A program made the position numbers and the translations under genes. From Myroides odoratus DSM 2801 (GTDB lineage: Bacteria > Bacteroidota > Bacteroidia > Flavobacteriales > Flavobacteriaceae), in NCBI RefSeq assembly GCF_000243275.1, contig NZ_CM001437.1, forward strand, positions 1,827,882 through 1,891,881: 64,000 nt of DNA. The letters are read 5' to 3'. The first letter of the stretch is position 1. Each line of letters opens with the position of its first letter. The notes beneath the pieces were generated by a model, which had not been told where the DNA came from, did not search any database, and saw only the letters and a program-made list of their open reading frames with translations. Positions 36,659 to 46,096 of this stretch are shown piece after piece.

Positions 36659-37419
36659 TGAAAAAATTAACGTTCTATCTTGTTTTTGCCTTGTTGGGGG
36701 TATGTAGTTACGCCCAAACTACGGATTGGCAGAAGTCTTTTGACAAAGTGAATGAAACTTTTCAGAAGGAACATTTCAAAGAGGCTATTGAAGGCTATTT
36801 GGCTTTGGCAAACATCCATGACAATTCACCAGAATTGTATTTTAATTTGGCTAATGCTTATTTTAAAACCGGAGATTATGTCAATGCGGCTTACTACTAT
36901 GAAAAGACCTTGAAATTGAATCCCTCTATGCAAGAGGCGAAAACCAATTTGAATTTTACCAAAGAGCATTTAGAAGATGATATTACCATCATTCAGGAAT
37001 ATGAAAAGGCTGATATTGTACATCAATCGCTGGGTAAATTATCCATTGATGGATGGGCTATTGTAGCTACACTGTCTAGTATTGCATTACTCTTGTGTTT
37101 TATTATCTATTTTATCAATCACAATAGTACAATCAAGCGTCTCCTATTTGTTGGTATGATTCTTAGTGTTGTTCTTGGTTTAGGAAGTCTATATGCAGCA
37201 TCTTTTGAAAGCAATTATAAAAGTAATAGTACGGCTGCACTAATATTCGCTGCCAAAACAGACCTCAAAGAAGATGCAAAGACAACCTCAGCAACACTCA
37301 AAGAGTTGCACAAAGGAACTAAAGTATTCCTCCTAGAAGAAAAAGGATTATGGATGAAAGTCCGATTAGAAAATCAAGAAATTGGTTGGATTAACAAAGA
37401 TGTTATTCGCGAAATTTAA
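36658..37419 (+). CDS. batE: BatE, TPR and SH3-like protein
   Basis: The 253-residue protein has a signal peptide (CSYAQ) and TPR units (LYFNLANAYFKTGDYVNAAYYYEKTLKLNP, cited as FNLANAYFKTGDYVNAAYY). Two membrane helices follow (about 130-150 and 160-178), then a C-terminal SH3-like domain with GLWMKVRLENQEIGWI. It completes the bat operon. The end overlaps the convergent cvpA gene by 4 bases. Confidence 0.9.
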   Translation: MKKLTFYLVFALLGVCSYAQTTDWQKSFDKVNETFQKEHFKEAIEGYLALANIHDNSPELYFNLANAYFKTGDYVNAAYYYEKTLKLNPSMQEAKTNLNFTKEHLEDDITIIQEYEKADIVHQSLGKLSIDGWAIVATLSSIALLLCFIIYFINHNSTIKRLLFVGMILSVVLGLGSLYAASFESNYKSNSTAALIFAAKTDLKEDAKTTSATLKELHKGTKVFLLEEKGLWMKVRLENQEIGWINKDVIREI

Positions 37420-37964
37420 ATAGATTCTGGCGTAGGTGTTTGCAAAACATCTACGCTTTTTTCAAATAAGTGCTTCACCATTTCAAATAAACTCGGAAAG
37501 ATATGCTCTGATACAAACAGGTAAATGCTATAACTTTTTGATGAAGCCAACGTTTCTGGGCCGATGATACGGATGCTGTTGTTTATTTGATCCAGTACTG
37601 CATACACTAGGCTCATCATCAGAACAACAACTAAGATCTGGAACAAAGCCCCCAACATTCGATTAAAAAAACCTAAAAAAGCCGCTTCAAAGATTTTCGT
37701 TGTGATTTGCGCTGCCAATCGCACGGCTAATATGGCCAATACAAATGCAATTACAAAAGACAATACAGGTAAAAAGCTTGATTCCCATCCCCATTTATGT
37801 TGAAGAAAATCTTTGACTACATTGGAAAATTTTAAAGCTCCCATCGTTCCAATCAACAGGGACAAGAAGGCCACAACGGATACAAAAAAACCATTTTTAA
37901 ACCCTTTAAATACACCAAAAGCCAAAGCTAATAAAACCAAAATATCTAGTATCATGCTATCCAT
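37416..37964 (-). CDS. cvpA: CvpA family membrane protein
   Basis: The 182-residue protein has four membrane helices and the CvpA pattern: MDSMILDILVLLALAFGVFKGFKNGFF at the start (MILDILVLLALAFG), then helices at about 30-48, 65-85 and 100-120. CvpA is linked to colicin V export and to envelope integrity; its exact function is unsettled. It is convergent with batE. Confidence 0.88.
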   Translation of the reverse strand: MDSMILDILVLLALAFGVFKGFKNGFFVSVVAFLSLLIGTMGALKFSNVVKDFLQHKWGWESSFLPVLSFVIAFVLAILAVRLAAQITTKIFEAAFLGFFNRMLGALFQILVVVLMMSLVYAVLDQINNSIRIIGPETLASSKSYSIYLFVSEHIFPSLFEMVKHLFEKSVDVLQTPTPESI

Positions 37965-38021
37965 AATTTATAATCCCCTAAATTATTATTTTTTCTATAA
38001 ATCTGCGTCATAAGTAAATTG

Positions 38022-38029
38022 TATCTTTG
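38022..38029 (+). promoter_or_regulatory. Bacteroidota -7 box for the small gene before pheS
   Basis: TATCTTTG matches TAnnTTTG. It lies 23 bases before the ATG at 38052 and overlaps the alternative start at 38019, which I therefore rejected. Confidence 0.65.
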
Positions 38030-38051
38030 TTTCATTCAAACAAACAACAAG

Positions 38052-38408
38052 ATGGCAAGAGATGAACAATTAAAAAAAAGGTGGGACGACGTGGTACAAA
38101 AGATATCTACCCGCTTTGGTGATGGGGAAGTCCTCGATCTAGAATCAATCATCTATCTTATTGGCGTTCAAGAACTCGGTAAAATTAAAAAACGATATAA
38201 AAAAGACGATAAAGTTAATTTAATGCATATCGCAATATGCCGCCTACTTGAGCCCTACGGATATTATGAATTTGATCATTATGACAATGACGGATGGCCG
38301 CATTATAATGTAAAAGAACATTTACCTGCGTTGCGAGCAGGAGAACAAAGTGTTTTAATGAAAGAAGCAATTGTGCATTATTTCTTAGAGCTAAAATATA
38401 TAGATTAA
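38052..38408 (+). CDS. Conserved small cytoplasmic protein, function unknown
   Basis: The 118-residue acidic/basic mixed protein has no signal or membrane helix. Notable parts are LDLESIIYLIGVQELG and YYEFDHYDNDGWPHYNV. I do not recognise a named family but would expect flavobacterial homologues. It has its own -7 box and lies 82 bases before pheS, which also has its own. The pattern does not suggest an enzyme; a small binding protein is only a guess. Confidence 0.75.
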   Translation: MARDEQLKKRWDDVVQKISTRFGDGEVLDLESIIYLIGVQELGKIKKRYKKDDKVNLMHIAICRLLEPYGYYEFDHYDNDGWPHYNVKEHLPALRAGEQSVLMKEAIVHYFLELKYID

Positions 38409-38464
38409 AACACGGATAAATAAAAATTTAGCATGCTTTAATTTTATGTCTAAATGAAAAGCAG

Positions 38465-38472
38465 TAAATTTG
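38465..38472 (+). promoter_or_regulatory. Bacteroidota -7 box for pheS
   Basis: TAAATTTG matches TAnnTTTG. A TTG inside it (38470) would extend PheS by seven residues but lies in the promoter, so the ATG at 38491 is the start. Confidence 0.65.
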
Positions 38473-38490
38473 CCTTTTACTTTACTTAAA

Positions 38491-39507
38491 ATGATAGATA
38501 AGATAAAAGAATACATTGGGGAGGCAGAACATTTCCAAACCGATAACAAAGAACAATTAGAAGCTTTTAGAATTAAATTCCTTTCGAAAAAGGGGATTTT
38601 AAATGAATTATTTGCCTACTTTAAAACCGTTCCTAACGATCAGAAAAAGGAATTTGGTCAGGCGATTAATACACTAAAAAGCGCCATTGAAACTAAAGTA
38701 AAAACCATTCAAGAGGAAATAGAGTCTAAGAATGTACAAGGATTATATGGCGATTTAACACGTCCTGGTTATCCTACATCAATCGGATCAAGACACCCTA
38801 TTTCACTTGTAAAAAATCAAATTGTTGATATTTTTAACAGTATTGGTTTTACTATTTCTGAAGGTCCAGAAATTGAAGACGATTGGCATAACTTCTCTGC
38901 CTTGAACTTTCCTGACTATCACCCAGCGCGTGATATGCAAGATTCATTCTTTGTGCAGTCGAATCCACAACATTTATTGCGCACGCATACTTCATCGGTA
39001 CAAGCGCGCTATATGGAGGATCACAAACCGCCTTTGCGTACAATTTCTCCAGGACGTGTATTCCGAAATGAAGATATTTCGTCTCGTTCTCATTGTATCT
39101 TCCATCAAGTAGAAGGATTATACATTGATAAAGACGTGTCTTTTGCTGATTTAAAACAAACTTTACTATACTTTACCAAAGAAATGTTTGGTAAATCTAA
39201 GATTCGCTTACGTCCTTCGTATTTCCCTTTTACTGAGCCAAGTGCTGAAGTAGATATTTACTGGGGATTAAAAACGGAAGTGGATTACAGAATCACAAAA
39301 GGAACAGGTTGGTTAGAAATTATGGGATGTGGTATGGTTGATCCAAACGTATTGACCAATTGTAACATTGATGCAAATGAATACAGTGGATTTGCCTTTG
39401 GTATGGGAATCGAGCGTATTGCTATGTTATTGTACCAAATCAGCGATATTCGTATGTTCTACGAGAACGATGTTCGCTTCTTAGAGCAATTCAAATCAAA
39501 CTTCTAA
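38491..39507 (+). CDS. pheS: Phenylalanine--tRNA ligase alpha subunit
   Basis: The 338-residue alpha chain carries the catalytic class II core of the (alpha-beta)2 enzyme. The N-terminal coiled coil (about 1-90) binds t[25 protein letters not shown], cited as GSRHPISLV, leads into the core, with motif 2 ([19 protein letters not shown], cited as GRVFRNEDI) and motif 3 ([16 protein letters not shown]). The beta subunit is not in this window, so pheS and pheT are unlinked here. A terminator follows. Confidence 0.96.
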   Translation: MIDKIKEYIGEAEHFQTDNKEQLEAFRIKFLSKKGILNELFAYFKTVPNDQKKEFGQAINTLKSAIETKVKTIQEEIESKNVQGLYGDLTRPGYPTSIGSRHPISLVKNQIVDIFNSIGFTISEGPEIEDDWHNFSALNFPDYHPARDMQDSFFVQSNPQHLLRTHTSSVQARYMEDHKPPLRTISPGRVFRNEDISSRSHCIFHQVEGLYIDKDVSFADLKQTLLYFTKEMFGKSKIRLRPSYFPFTEPSAEVDIYWGLKTEVDYRITKGTGWLEIMGCGMVDPNVLTNCNIDANEYSGFAFGMGIERIAMLLYQISDIRMFYENDVRFLEQFKSNF

Positions 39508-39514
39508 TATAGAC

Positions 39515-39549
39515 AAAAGCCCGATACAATTGTATCGGGCTTTTTTTTT
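39515..39549. terminator. Terminator between pheS and the DUF5686 gene
   Basis: AAAAGCCCGATACAAT and its reverse complement form a perfect palindrome, 39515-39544. The rightward side ends in about ten T. Confidence 0.88.
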
Positions 39550-39603
39550 GGACTGTCTACGTAATAAACTAAATTCCTTTCCAATCCAAATATCAAACTA
39601 ACG

Positions 39604-42090
39604 TTAAAAGTCTTTCTTAAATCCAAACATGAAACCATCCTTAAAGAAATTGCTTCCTTGGTAGGCACGTACATAATCTACACGGAAACCTTTCATGCTT
39701 CCAAAACCAATATTCGATAAGCCCACAGTAAATTCTTGATAAGCTTTTGTATCTGATACGATAGCATTGTGATACCCTGCAACAACATTCCATCCTGTCC
39801 ATTTCAACAGAGGTAGGCGATTCATAATAAATCCTTTGAAATTGTATTCCATGTGCATTTCCGCATATGATTTATTGGTACTTAAACTATAGTAAGGCAA
39901 TAGATTAAATGAACTCATTCGATCATTCTCTATATTTAAATGGGTTTGGTTTCCTGTAAAATGTTTGCGATCCACATACGAAATATCATCTGCATTAAAG
40001 AAATGTCCTCCTTTAAGGTTATACGAAAACGCTCCTTTATTACCCAATGAAATATCTTGCGCAATACCTGCAGTAACCAAATCGTAATTATAACCATTAA
40101 GATTCCCATTGAATGCTTTTTCGTATGCCACATTAATTTTTGGATAACTTGTATTTGGAATATACCAACGATCCTCTGGATAAGAAACATACTTCATACC
40201 CAATCGAATCGTAGCCCCGAGGCGGAACTTATACAGATGATGTAGTTCAATTGGCGCGCTTAAATCATTTAACGGGTTTGTAGGGTCATTTGAGGTATAC
40301 GCTCTACTTCCAGTATAGAAAGAACCATTCGCGTTATTAAACAACGGCTTTCGTTGCTCATACCCTACTTCTGTAGTCAAAGCTAACGCTTCATCCATAA
40401 ATTTCCCTTGATATCCTACATAAGCATTTTCATTGTTGTAATACTTGGCAAAGTTTTTTCTGAACAACAACGAGAACAAACTATTGAATTGTTCACTGAT
40501 GTTATCCTTGTGAAACTGCTCTATTTTTGTACCACCTTTTACATAAAACAAGGATTTATGTACATCATTCAATCGGTGACTTACACTTCCATATGCTCTA
40601 AAACGTTCAGAAGCAAAACCATAATTTATATTCAATCCAGCACGTGTATATGATTTTTTATCTTTCCCATAGAAAGTTGCGCCAAAATTGGTTCCCATAT
40701 AGAATCCTTGAACTGTATTAAATCCAATTTTATCTAACTCAATTAAACCATTATAATTAAAAGTGAAACGCTCGCTTTTACTTTTGTAATTATAACCCGT
40801 TAAAGGAGATAAAAATTCAAAGCGATTGTGAGCCATGCGTAGACTGTCTCTATATTGAGGAGAGTCTTTTATTTCGCGGATGCTATCTTTGAAATGATAA
40901 TCTTGAACTTCTTCTGTCGTTAATGGATACAAACGGTGATTGACCCAGAAATCATCCTCTTTTTTATTAGCATCTTTCGCAAAAGAAAGCACTTCCTTAC
41001 CAAAATCAGCTCTCGTAAAGTTAGGTGTAAAATTATAGTTATTGAATACACTCAAAAACGTTCCTTGCCCTTTGAATCCAAACAATCCAATCATCATATC
41101 CAATGTCTGAGAACGCTTCACCCAAGTTTGGTTGGCTTGATTAAAGAAAAAATTCTGACTAATCGTTATTTCATCTATAAAAGGTTGTTGCAAGCTAACA
41201 CCTGTTACGGTTAAGTCAACTCCATATAGGGCTGCAGAGGTATCCACAATATAGATGTCACCATAAAATACGGGTTGATTTTTTACTTTAGGCGTAACTT
41301 TAATCTTATTGATTACTACCCCATTATCTTTAAAGGTTGCTTCTAAACTATACTTATAAAAAGCAAAGGCTTGCTTCGCAATTGGAGAGACTAATTGAGC
41401 ATCAAAATCAGCGACTTTCAATTGGTCTTCATAGAAATCATAGAACGATTCATCCGCTGTATTAAAGCTATATCCATTATTGTTTCCACTAATTTTAGAA
41501 GCAACAATATGCTCTTTTAACTGGTTGGGTTTTTGGTATTTTAACTCCGATACGGTTTCCGATAAATAAAGAATCCCTTGTCCGAGAGAATCTATTCCAG
41601 CGGCCTTATCTCCGTTAATCAACACTTTATCTTGTGCAAATTTGGGAATTTTCAAACTCTTAATCATTCCTTTTGAATAAAAGTCTGCGGCAAAAGTAGC
41701 CATCCCTTTTGTATTTTGTGCCTTATTAGCAATAGCTCTGCGAATAATATCATCGGCAGGGTTTTTACCTACTTTGATTACAATATCATCCAGCTGAAAT
41801 TCTTCTTCTTGTAAGACAATATCCACAGTCAAGGGCTGTCCTTGATACGTTACTTTTTTACGCTCCGTTTTATAGCCTAAAAACTGAAAAACAAGTGTAA
41901 AATCTCCCTGATTTTTGGGTTTAATCTCATACACTCCTTTGTCGTTACTTATCGCTCCTTGCTGGGTTTGTTCCAGAATTACTGTAGCATAACTAATTGG
42001 TTTTCCTTCTTGATCTACTATCGTTCCCTTTATTTGTGCAAAAGAAACTAGTGATAAAAAGCACAAAAACAAGGTGAATCGTTGTTTCAT
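39604..42090 (-). CDS. DUF5686 outer-membrane protein with carboxypeptidase-regulatory domain
   Basis: The 828-residue protein has a signal peptide (FAQ at about 18) and an N-terminal carboxypeptidase-like regulatory domain (residues 20-110: IKGTIVDQEGKPISYATVIL, VFQFLGYKT). A long beta-rich part follows, with barrel features in the C-terminal half and a terminal F (FMFGFKKDF). It looks like a TonB-receptor-like barrel without a plug. The DUF5686 family is widespread in Bacteroidota; no ligand is known to me. A possible -7 box (TAAATTTG on the minus strand) lies about 75 bases upstream at 42163-42170. No co-transcribed partner is seen. Confidence 0.85.
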   Translation of the reverse strand: MKQRFTLFLCFLSLVSFAQIKGTIVDQEGKPISYATVILEQTQQGAISNDKGVYEIKPKNQGDFTLVFQFLGYKTERKKVTYQGQPLTVDIVLQEEEFQLDDIVIKVGKNPADDIIRRAIANKAQNTKGMATFAADFYSKGMIKSLKIPKFAQDKVLINGDKAAGIDSLGQGILYLSETVSELKYQKPNQLKEHIVASKISGNNNGYSFNTADESFYDFYEDQLKVADFDAQLVSPIAKQAFAFYKYSLEATFKDNGVVINKIKVTPKVKNQPVFYGDIYIVDTSAALYGVDLTVTGVSLQQPFIDEITISQNFFFNQANQTWVKRSQTLDMMIGLFGFKGQGTFLSVFNNYNFTPNFTRADFGKEVLSFAKDANKKEDDFWVNHRLYPLTTEEVQDYHFKDSIREIKDSPQYRDSLRMAHNRFEFLSPLTGYNYKSKSERFTFNYNGLIELDKIGFNTVQGFYMGTNFGATFYGKDKKSYTRAGLNINYGFASERFRAYGSVSHRLNDVHKSLFYVKGGTKIEQFHKDNISEQFNSLFSLLFRKNFAKYYNNENAYVGYQGKFMDEALALTTEVGYEQRKPLFNNANGSFYTGSRAYTSNDPTNPLNDLSAPIELHHLYKFRLGATIRLGMKYVSYPEDRWYIPNTSYPKINVAYEKAFNGNLNGYNYDLVTAGIAQDISLGNKGAFSYNLKGGHFFNADDISYVDRKHFTGNQTHLNIENDRMSSFNLLPYYSLSTNKSYAEMHMEYNFKGFIMNRLPLLKWTGWNVVAGYHNAIVSDTKAYQEFTVGLSNIGFGSMKGFRVDYVRAYQGSNFFKDGFMFGFKKDF

Positions 42091-42176
42091 ACTCTATTTT
42101 TTTTGGTTGATATAGAATAAGACGCTACTCTACCCTTTCTGTTACATCTTCCCTTCATTTTCCAAATTTAAAGTAT

Positions 42177-42204
42177 AAAAAAAACGACTGTAAAACAGTC
42201 GTTT
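42177..42204 (-). terminator. Terminator after the PadR/HAAS-like array
   Basis: AAACGACTGT and ACAGTCGTTT form a 10-bp stem with loop AAA, 73 bases beyond the last gene of the leftward array. Confidence 0.8.
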
Positions 42205-42276
42205 AGTATATTAAATCGCATGGTATTTTTGAGGTAATTCGAGGATTTCTTTCTGAAGAAATGCTTCTCATCGACT

Positions 42277-42996
42277 TTATAGGTTTACTAGTTTCTTTTT
42301 CTGTTCATTTAGGTCATGCCAAATTCTGGGAACAATAATTGCTTTTAGTATATATACATACAATAGGGTTATTGTAACCAACAAAACGGATAATATCGAC
42401 ATACTCGTATGGGTTCCAGGACTAGAATCATGGGGCATAATCAATCGAATTTCAAGAAAAGTAATGATATAATAAGGCCAAACTTCTAAATTAAATAAAA
42501 CTGAATGCAACAACCATTTCTTCTCTTTTCGTTTTTCTCTTTCTCTTCTAGCGCGATATAATTTCACACATTGAAAAACCATAAATAACAAACCTAAGCC
42601 AAGTGAAACATCTTCTACAAGTTGTAAATTTATACCTGATACATTCCTTATCGCAACATATATCAACAAAAACAAAGCAAGAGAAACAATTATTTTAGGC
42701 AAGGTAAAAAACTCCTTAAGCAACTTGAAACTTGCTTTATAGTAGACATTACTTAATTTATTAATCTTTTGATCCACGACATCACTAAACCCATAAACAC
42801 CAAACTTTTTAAAGGCTCTATCTAGTGCGAGATCAAAAGATAATTGAGTATCCTCTTGCCATTGTGCTTCAATGTCATTCGCTAAATGATCGACCAATTC
42901 TAATTCCACATCATAAAACTCAACATAATGCTGACGAACAAAAGTGTGTAATTGTTCTATTTCTACTGAAGTAATCTTTCTTTCCATACCAATCAT
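42277..42996 (-). CDS. HAAS-like membrane protein, array member 5
   Basis: The 239-residue protein is the most diverged of five tandem paralogues. Its N-terminal soluble domain (about 1-75) keeps the shared motif as ELVDHLANDIEAQ. The C-terminal half has about four membrane helices. The layout matches the HAAS/DUF1700-type domain, an alpha-helical signalling domain usually encoded beside PadR regulators, as here (45648). Its start follows the previous stop by one base. Start could also be the internal ATG four codons later. Function unknown. Confidence 0.78.
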   Translation of the reverse strand: MIGMERKITSVEIEQLHTFVRQHYVEFYDVELELVDHLANDIEAQWQEDTQLSFDLALDRAFKKFGVYGFSDVVDQKINKLSNVYYKASFKLLKEFFTLPKIIVSLALFLLIYVAIRNVSGINLQLVEDVSLGLGLLFMVFQCVKLYRARREREKRKEKKWLLHSVLFNLEVWPYYIITFLEIRLIMPHDSSPGTHTSMSILSVLLVTITLLYVYILKAIIVPRIWHDLNEQKKKLVNL

Positions 42997-42997
42997 T

Positions 42998-43666
42998 TTA
43001 TGCAGACTTCCATTTAATTTGGTACAATTTTTCTTTTTGGTAATCCATACGCCAATGTACCATGTAGAATAGCATTACAAATCCGATGAAGAGATAGATA
43101 TATAAAAACAACTCTCCTATCGAAATAAGCTTCATTTGACCGAGCAACGGCATAATAATAAATACACTCTGTACCCATCCTAGTCTTTTAAACTCCACTC
43201 TAAGAAAAGTACCCGTTGCGGTGTACAAAGGAATCTCTTTTACTAAACCACGATTGATGATATACAAGATTCCTATCCCAACATAGAGTGTAAGTAATGC
43301 TCCCAATCCCCATAGCATATCTGAATCCAAGTCAATAAAACGGAAAAAGAAACTAGCGATAATTAAGGTCGTTAATGCTCCAAATAAACAAGCTTTAACC
43401 CCTCGTTTTATTCGTTCTTTGGTCCATTGCTGTGCAATAAATTTAGGTATACCTCTAAAGAAAAATTTCGATGGTTTTAATGTAGCATCCCATTTAGCAA
43501 TGACATGAACGAAGGCCTCTTCATAAGTTTTATCTTGCATTTGTTCTTCTATATCATTGGCCATGTGATCCACTACTTCTGCACGAATATCAATATAATA
43601 CAAGCGATAGTGTTCCATTAAAAACTGGTCAATATGCTGAATATGAGATGTTGTTAATCTAGTCAT
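42998..43666 (-). CDS. HAAS-like membrane protein, array member 4
   Basis: The 222-residue paralogue has the shared N-terminal motif EVVDHMANDIEEQM, then FFFRGIPKFIAQQW and about four membrane helices. The soluble part is about residues 1-85. Identity with members 1-3 is clear in the motif and low in the helices. Function unknown. Confidence 0.8.
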   Translation of the reverse strand: MTRLTTSHIQHIDQFLMEHYRLYYIDIRAEVVDHMANDIEEQMQDKTYEEAFVHVIAKWDATLKPSKFFFRGIPKFIAQQWTKERIKRGVKACLFGALTTLIIASFFFRFIDLDSDMLWGLGALLTLYVGIGILYIINRGLVKEIPLYTATGTFLRVEFKRLGWVQSVFIIMPLLGQMKLISIGELFLYIYLFIGFVMLFYMVHWRMDYQKEKLYQIKWKSA

Positions 43667-43680
43667 ACTTACTACTTTTT

Positions 43681-44322
43681 TTAAATGGACTGAACCTTAT
43701 GATACTTATTGTGTATTAAAACTTTAGAGACAAAAAAGAGGTTCCAGACTAAAACATTTAACGTCAGTATAAAAATATGATTTGAAGACAAGAAAAAGAT
43801 TTGTCCAAATCCAGCTCTCAGATTAAACATCGCTAAGGTCAATGTAATAACAGTAACTAACATCATGCCACCTAGACCACTCATATAAAAGAGCATTTCA
43901 TGATTTTTTTGTCTAAAAAATCGCTTTTGAACAACTACCGAAAGTAGAAATCCAATTAGAATAAAGCCGAAACTCAACCATGGACTAACCTGAGACCCTA
44001 TAAAAATTTTACTATCCAGATAACAAGTACCGAGAAAGAACAAAATCAAAAAGAAATAACAAGTAGCATCCTTTTTACATAATTGTTTTACAATGAAGGT
44101 GGGTACACCTTTATGTCCGATAATTGGTTTCAATTCAAAATGCCATTTTTTTAAGATATGATTCAAAGCGACCTCATACGCAACATCTTCTTGCATTTGT
44201 TCTTCTATTTCACATGCAATATGATCGACTACTTCGTTTCTAAATTCATCATATTTTAAATCATAACGTTGAATCAAAATAGTTTCTATTTCGAGTATTT
44301 GGTTGGTTGTTATGTTTTTCAT
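43681..44322 (-). CDS. HAAS-like membrane protein, array member 3
   Basis: The 213-residue paralogue carries EVVDHIACEIEEQM, then GHKGVPTFIVKQL and about four membrane helices. It ends 15 bases before member 4 begins. Function unknown; see the array finding. Confidence 0.8.
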   Translation of the reverse strand: MKNITTNQILEIETILIQRYDLKYDEFRNEVVDHIACEIEEQMQEDVAYEVALNHILKKWHFELKPIIGHKGVPTFIVKQLCKKDATCYFFLILFFLGTCYLDSKIFIGSQVSPWLSFGFILIGFLLSVVVQKRFFRQKNHEMLFYMSGLGGMMLVTVITLTLAMFNLRAGFGQIFFLSSNHIFILTLNVLVWNLFFVSKVLIHNKYHKVQSI

Positions 44323-44337
44323 TTTTCAACTATAGCA

Positions 44338-44976
44338 TTACATAATTTTTATTTTTCTATTTTTTAAATTTTTTAAGCAGTTATACTGGAAATAACAGAT
44401 GCTAAAAAAATAATAAAGGATAAAAAAGCTTAGTACATGAATCTCGGCAGGGTCATCCCAAAGTAGATCAAAACCAATCCAAAGCACAATACTACTTAGA
44501 CTAAGCCCAAGCATCATTTGGGTTTGTCGATTAAAAAACTCGATTCGATAATCCTTAATTCCTTTAATTTGGTAATAAACAATTCGATAGCCCACCCAGC
44601 TAATAAAAAGTAACAAGAAGTAAAATAGCTCAATTCGAATTTCCCAATATACTAACAAGAGTATAATTGGAATTATCCCAAAAAAACTGAGTAACTTTAT
44701 TTTCCAATCTGTTTGATTAAAATCTTTGGCTAACTGTTGTTGTACAAAATTTGGGATTCCTTTATAAATACCCCAAGTATTCGTTTTCAACTTTGTATCC
44801 CATCTAGTGAAAATAGCAGTAAAAGCATTACTATAGCTTTGTCCCTCCTCCATTTCTCTTTCGATATCACAAGCAAGATGATCCAATAGCTCAGCGCGAA
44901 TTTCTTTATAGCTTATCTGATAAACATTAATTAATTGATCTTCAATAGCAACTACCTGTGCATCATTTAAACTCAT
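44338..44976 (-). CDS. HAAS-like membrane protein, array member 2
   Basis: The 212-residue paralogue carries ELLDHLACDIEREM, then IYKGIPNFVQQQL and about four membrane helices. Its start overlaps the end of member 1 by 4 bases (ATGA), so the two are co-translated. Function unknown. Confidence 0.8.
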   Translation of the reverse strand: MSLNDAQVVAIEDQLINVYQISYKEIRAELLDHLACDIEREMEEGQSYSNAFTAIFTRWDTKLKTNTWGIYKGIPNFVQQQLAKDFNQTDWKIKLLSFFGIIPIILLLVYWEIRIELFYFLLLFISWVGYRIVYYQIKGIKDYRIEFFNRQTQMMLGLSLSSIVLWIGFDLLWDDPAEIHVLSFFILYYFFSICYFQYNCLKNLKNRKIKIM

Positions 44977-45620
44977 TTTATTTTGGCTATTTTTAATTTT
45001 TGATACTTACTATAGGTTCTGAATCGATATAATAAATACGCATTAAGTAAGAAATAATAAATCACTAGTATTTCTAAACTACTCGTCCCTGTATCCCAAG
45101 CAAAATAAAACGCTTGTATTCCAACTAAAACTGCTCCACTTTGAATCAACACAACTAGAGATTTACTTTTGAAAAAATCATAGCGATAATCTTGTAATCC
45201 TTTTAACTCTTGATAAATTAGAACCACTCCAACGGCATTAATTGCAAACAACGAATACAGAACAAGCCGTAAATCAAAAACTAAATATTTCTCACTGACG
45301 ATGAGAATCAAACCGAATAACAAAGCAAAACCCAATAGTTTAATTTCTGTTTTTCTATACGTAGCCTTTATTTGTTCCAAAATAAAGTGAGGAATTCCTT
45401 TATAAAACCCCTTTGTATTAGACAGTAACTTTACATTCCACTTTCTAAAAACAAGAATTGTTGCTTCCTCGTAGGGTTCTCCTTGCTCCATTAATTCTTC
45501 AATATCGCAAGCAATATGATCGAGAAGTTCCAATCTGAATTCCTCGTATTTCAACTCATACTTTTGGCGTAATCTTTCGTCAATAGTCTGAATCTGTAGG
45601 GGAGTTAGCTTAATCATCAT
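44973..45620 (-). CDS. HAAS-like membrane protein, array member 1
   Basis: The 215-residue paralogue carries ELLDHIACDIEELM, then FYKGIPHFILEQI and about four membrane helices (at about 95-113, 117-135, 155-172 and 180-200). It is 27 bases downstream of the PadR gene, so it is the first regulated gene. The second of two adjacent ATG codons is equally possible as start. Confidence 0.8.
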   Translation of the reverse strand: MMIKLTPLQIQTIDERLRQKYELKYEEFRLELLDHIACDIEELMEQGEPYEEATILVFRKWNVKLLSNTKGFYKGIPHFILEQIKATYRKTEIKLLGFALLFGLILIVSEKYLVFDLRLVLYSLFAINAVGVVLIYQELKGLQDYRYDFFKSKSLVVLIQSGAVLVGIQAFYFAWDTGTSSLEILVIYYFLLNAYLLYRFRTYSKYQKLKIAKIK

Positions 45621-45647
45621 TTTTAAATTGTATTAAATAAAAGAAGG

Positions 45648-45983
45648 TTAGGTCAACTTTAGATTGACTATATTTTGCATATTTCGAATAAAATTCTCTA
45701 ATTCTTCCATTTTGTTCGTTGTTTCCGTTACCCCACTTTCAGTCAATTTGTAATACTTTCTTACTCTTCCATCTACGCGTTCCATATCTACATCTAAAAA
45801 ACCATCTGCTTCTAGCTTATGTAATGCTGGATAGAGTGCACCTTCTGTTAAACTCATTTCTCCAGCCGTAATTTCTTTTACCTTCTGTGTGATTTCATAT
45901 CCATACATTCGACCATTTTCAGCCAATAGCTTCATAATAATGGTATTCAAACTTCCTTTATATAATTGTTGCTGCTTTGCCAT
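45648..45983 (-). CDS. PadR-family transcriptional regulator
   Basis: The 111-residue winged-helix protein has the PadR core: NTIIMKLLAENGRMYGYEI, then LTEGALYPALHKLEADGFL and GRVRKYYKLTESG. PadR proteins dimerise through the C-terminal helix and repress operons that include their own gene, releasing DNA when they bind a small molecule or protein partner. It is the first gene of the array. Half-sites in its promoter (45996-46043) fit autoregulation. Confidence 0.93.
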   Translation of the reverse strand: MAKQQQLYKGSLNTIIMKLLAENGRMYGYEITQKVKEITAGEMSLTEGALYPALHKLEADGFLDVDMERVDGRVRKYYKLTESGVTETTNKMEELENFIRNMQNIVNLKLT

Positions 45984-45995
45984 ACATAAGATTAT

Positions 45996-46043
45996 TAGGT
46001 ATACAAATATAGTGTTTTTTCAATACCTATAACATTTAGGTAT
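45996..46043 (-). promoter_or_regulatory. Probable PadR operator with three half-sites
   Basis: TAGGTAT occurs at 45996-46002 and 46037-46043 and its inverse ATACCTA at 46023-46029. The last two form an inverted repeat with a 7-base spacer and lie in the -33 region of the padR promoter; the first lies just downstream of the -7 box (46004-46011). Confidence 0.65.
46004..46011 (-). promoter_or_regulatory. Bacteroidota -7 box for the PadR array
   Basis: The minus strand reads TATATTTG, 21 bases upstream of the PadR start, flanked by the putative operator half-sites. Confidence 0.65.
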
Positions 46044-46096
46044 AATATTTTTAGTTAAACCGAGAAGTAAAACTTCCTTTTACTCCAAGGGTTTTG

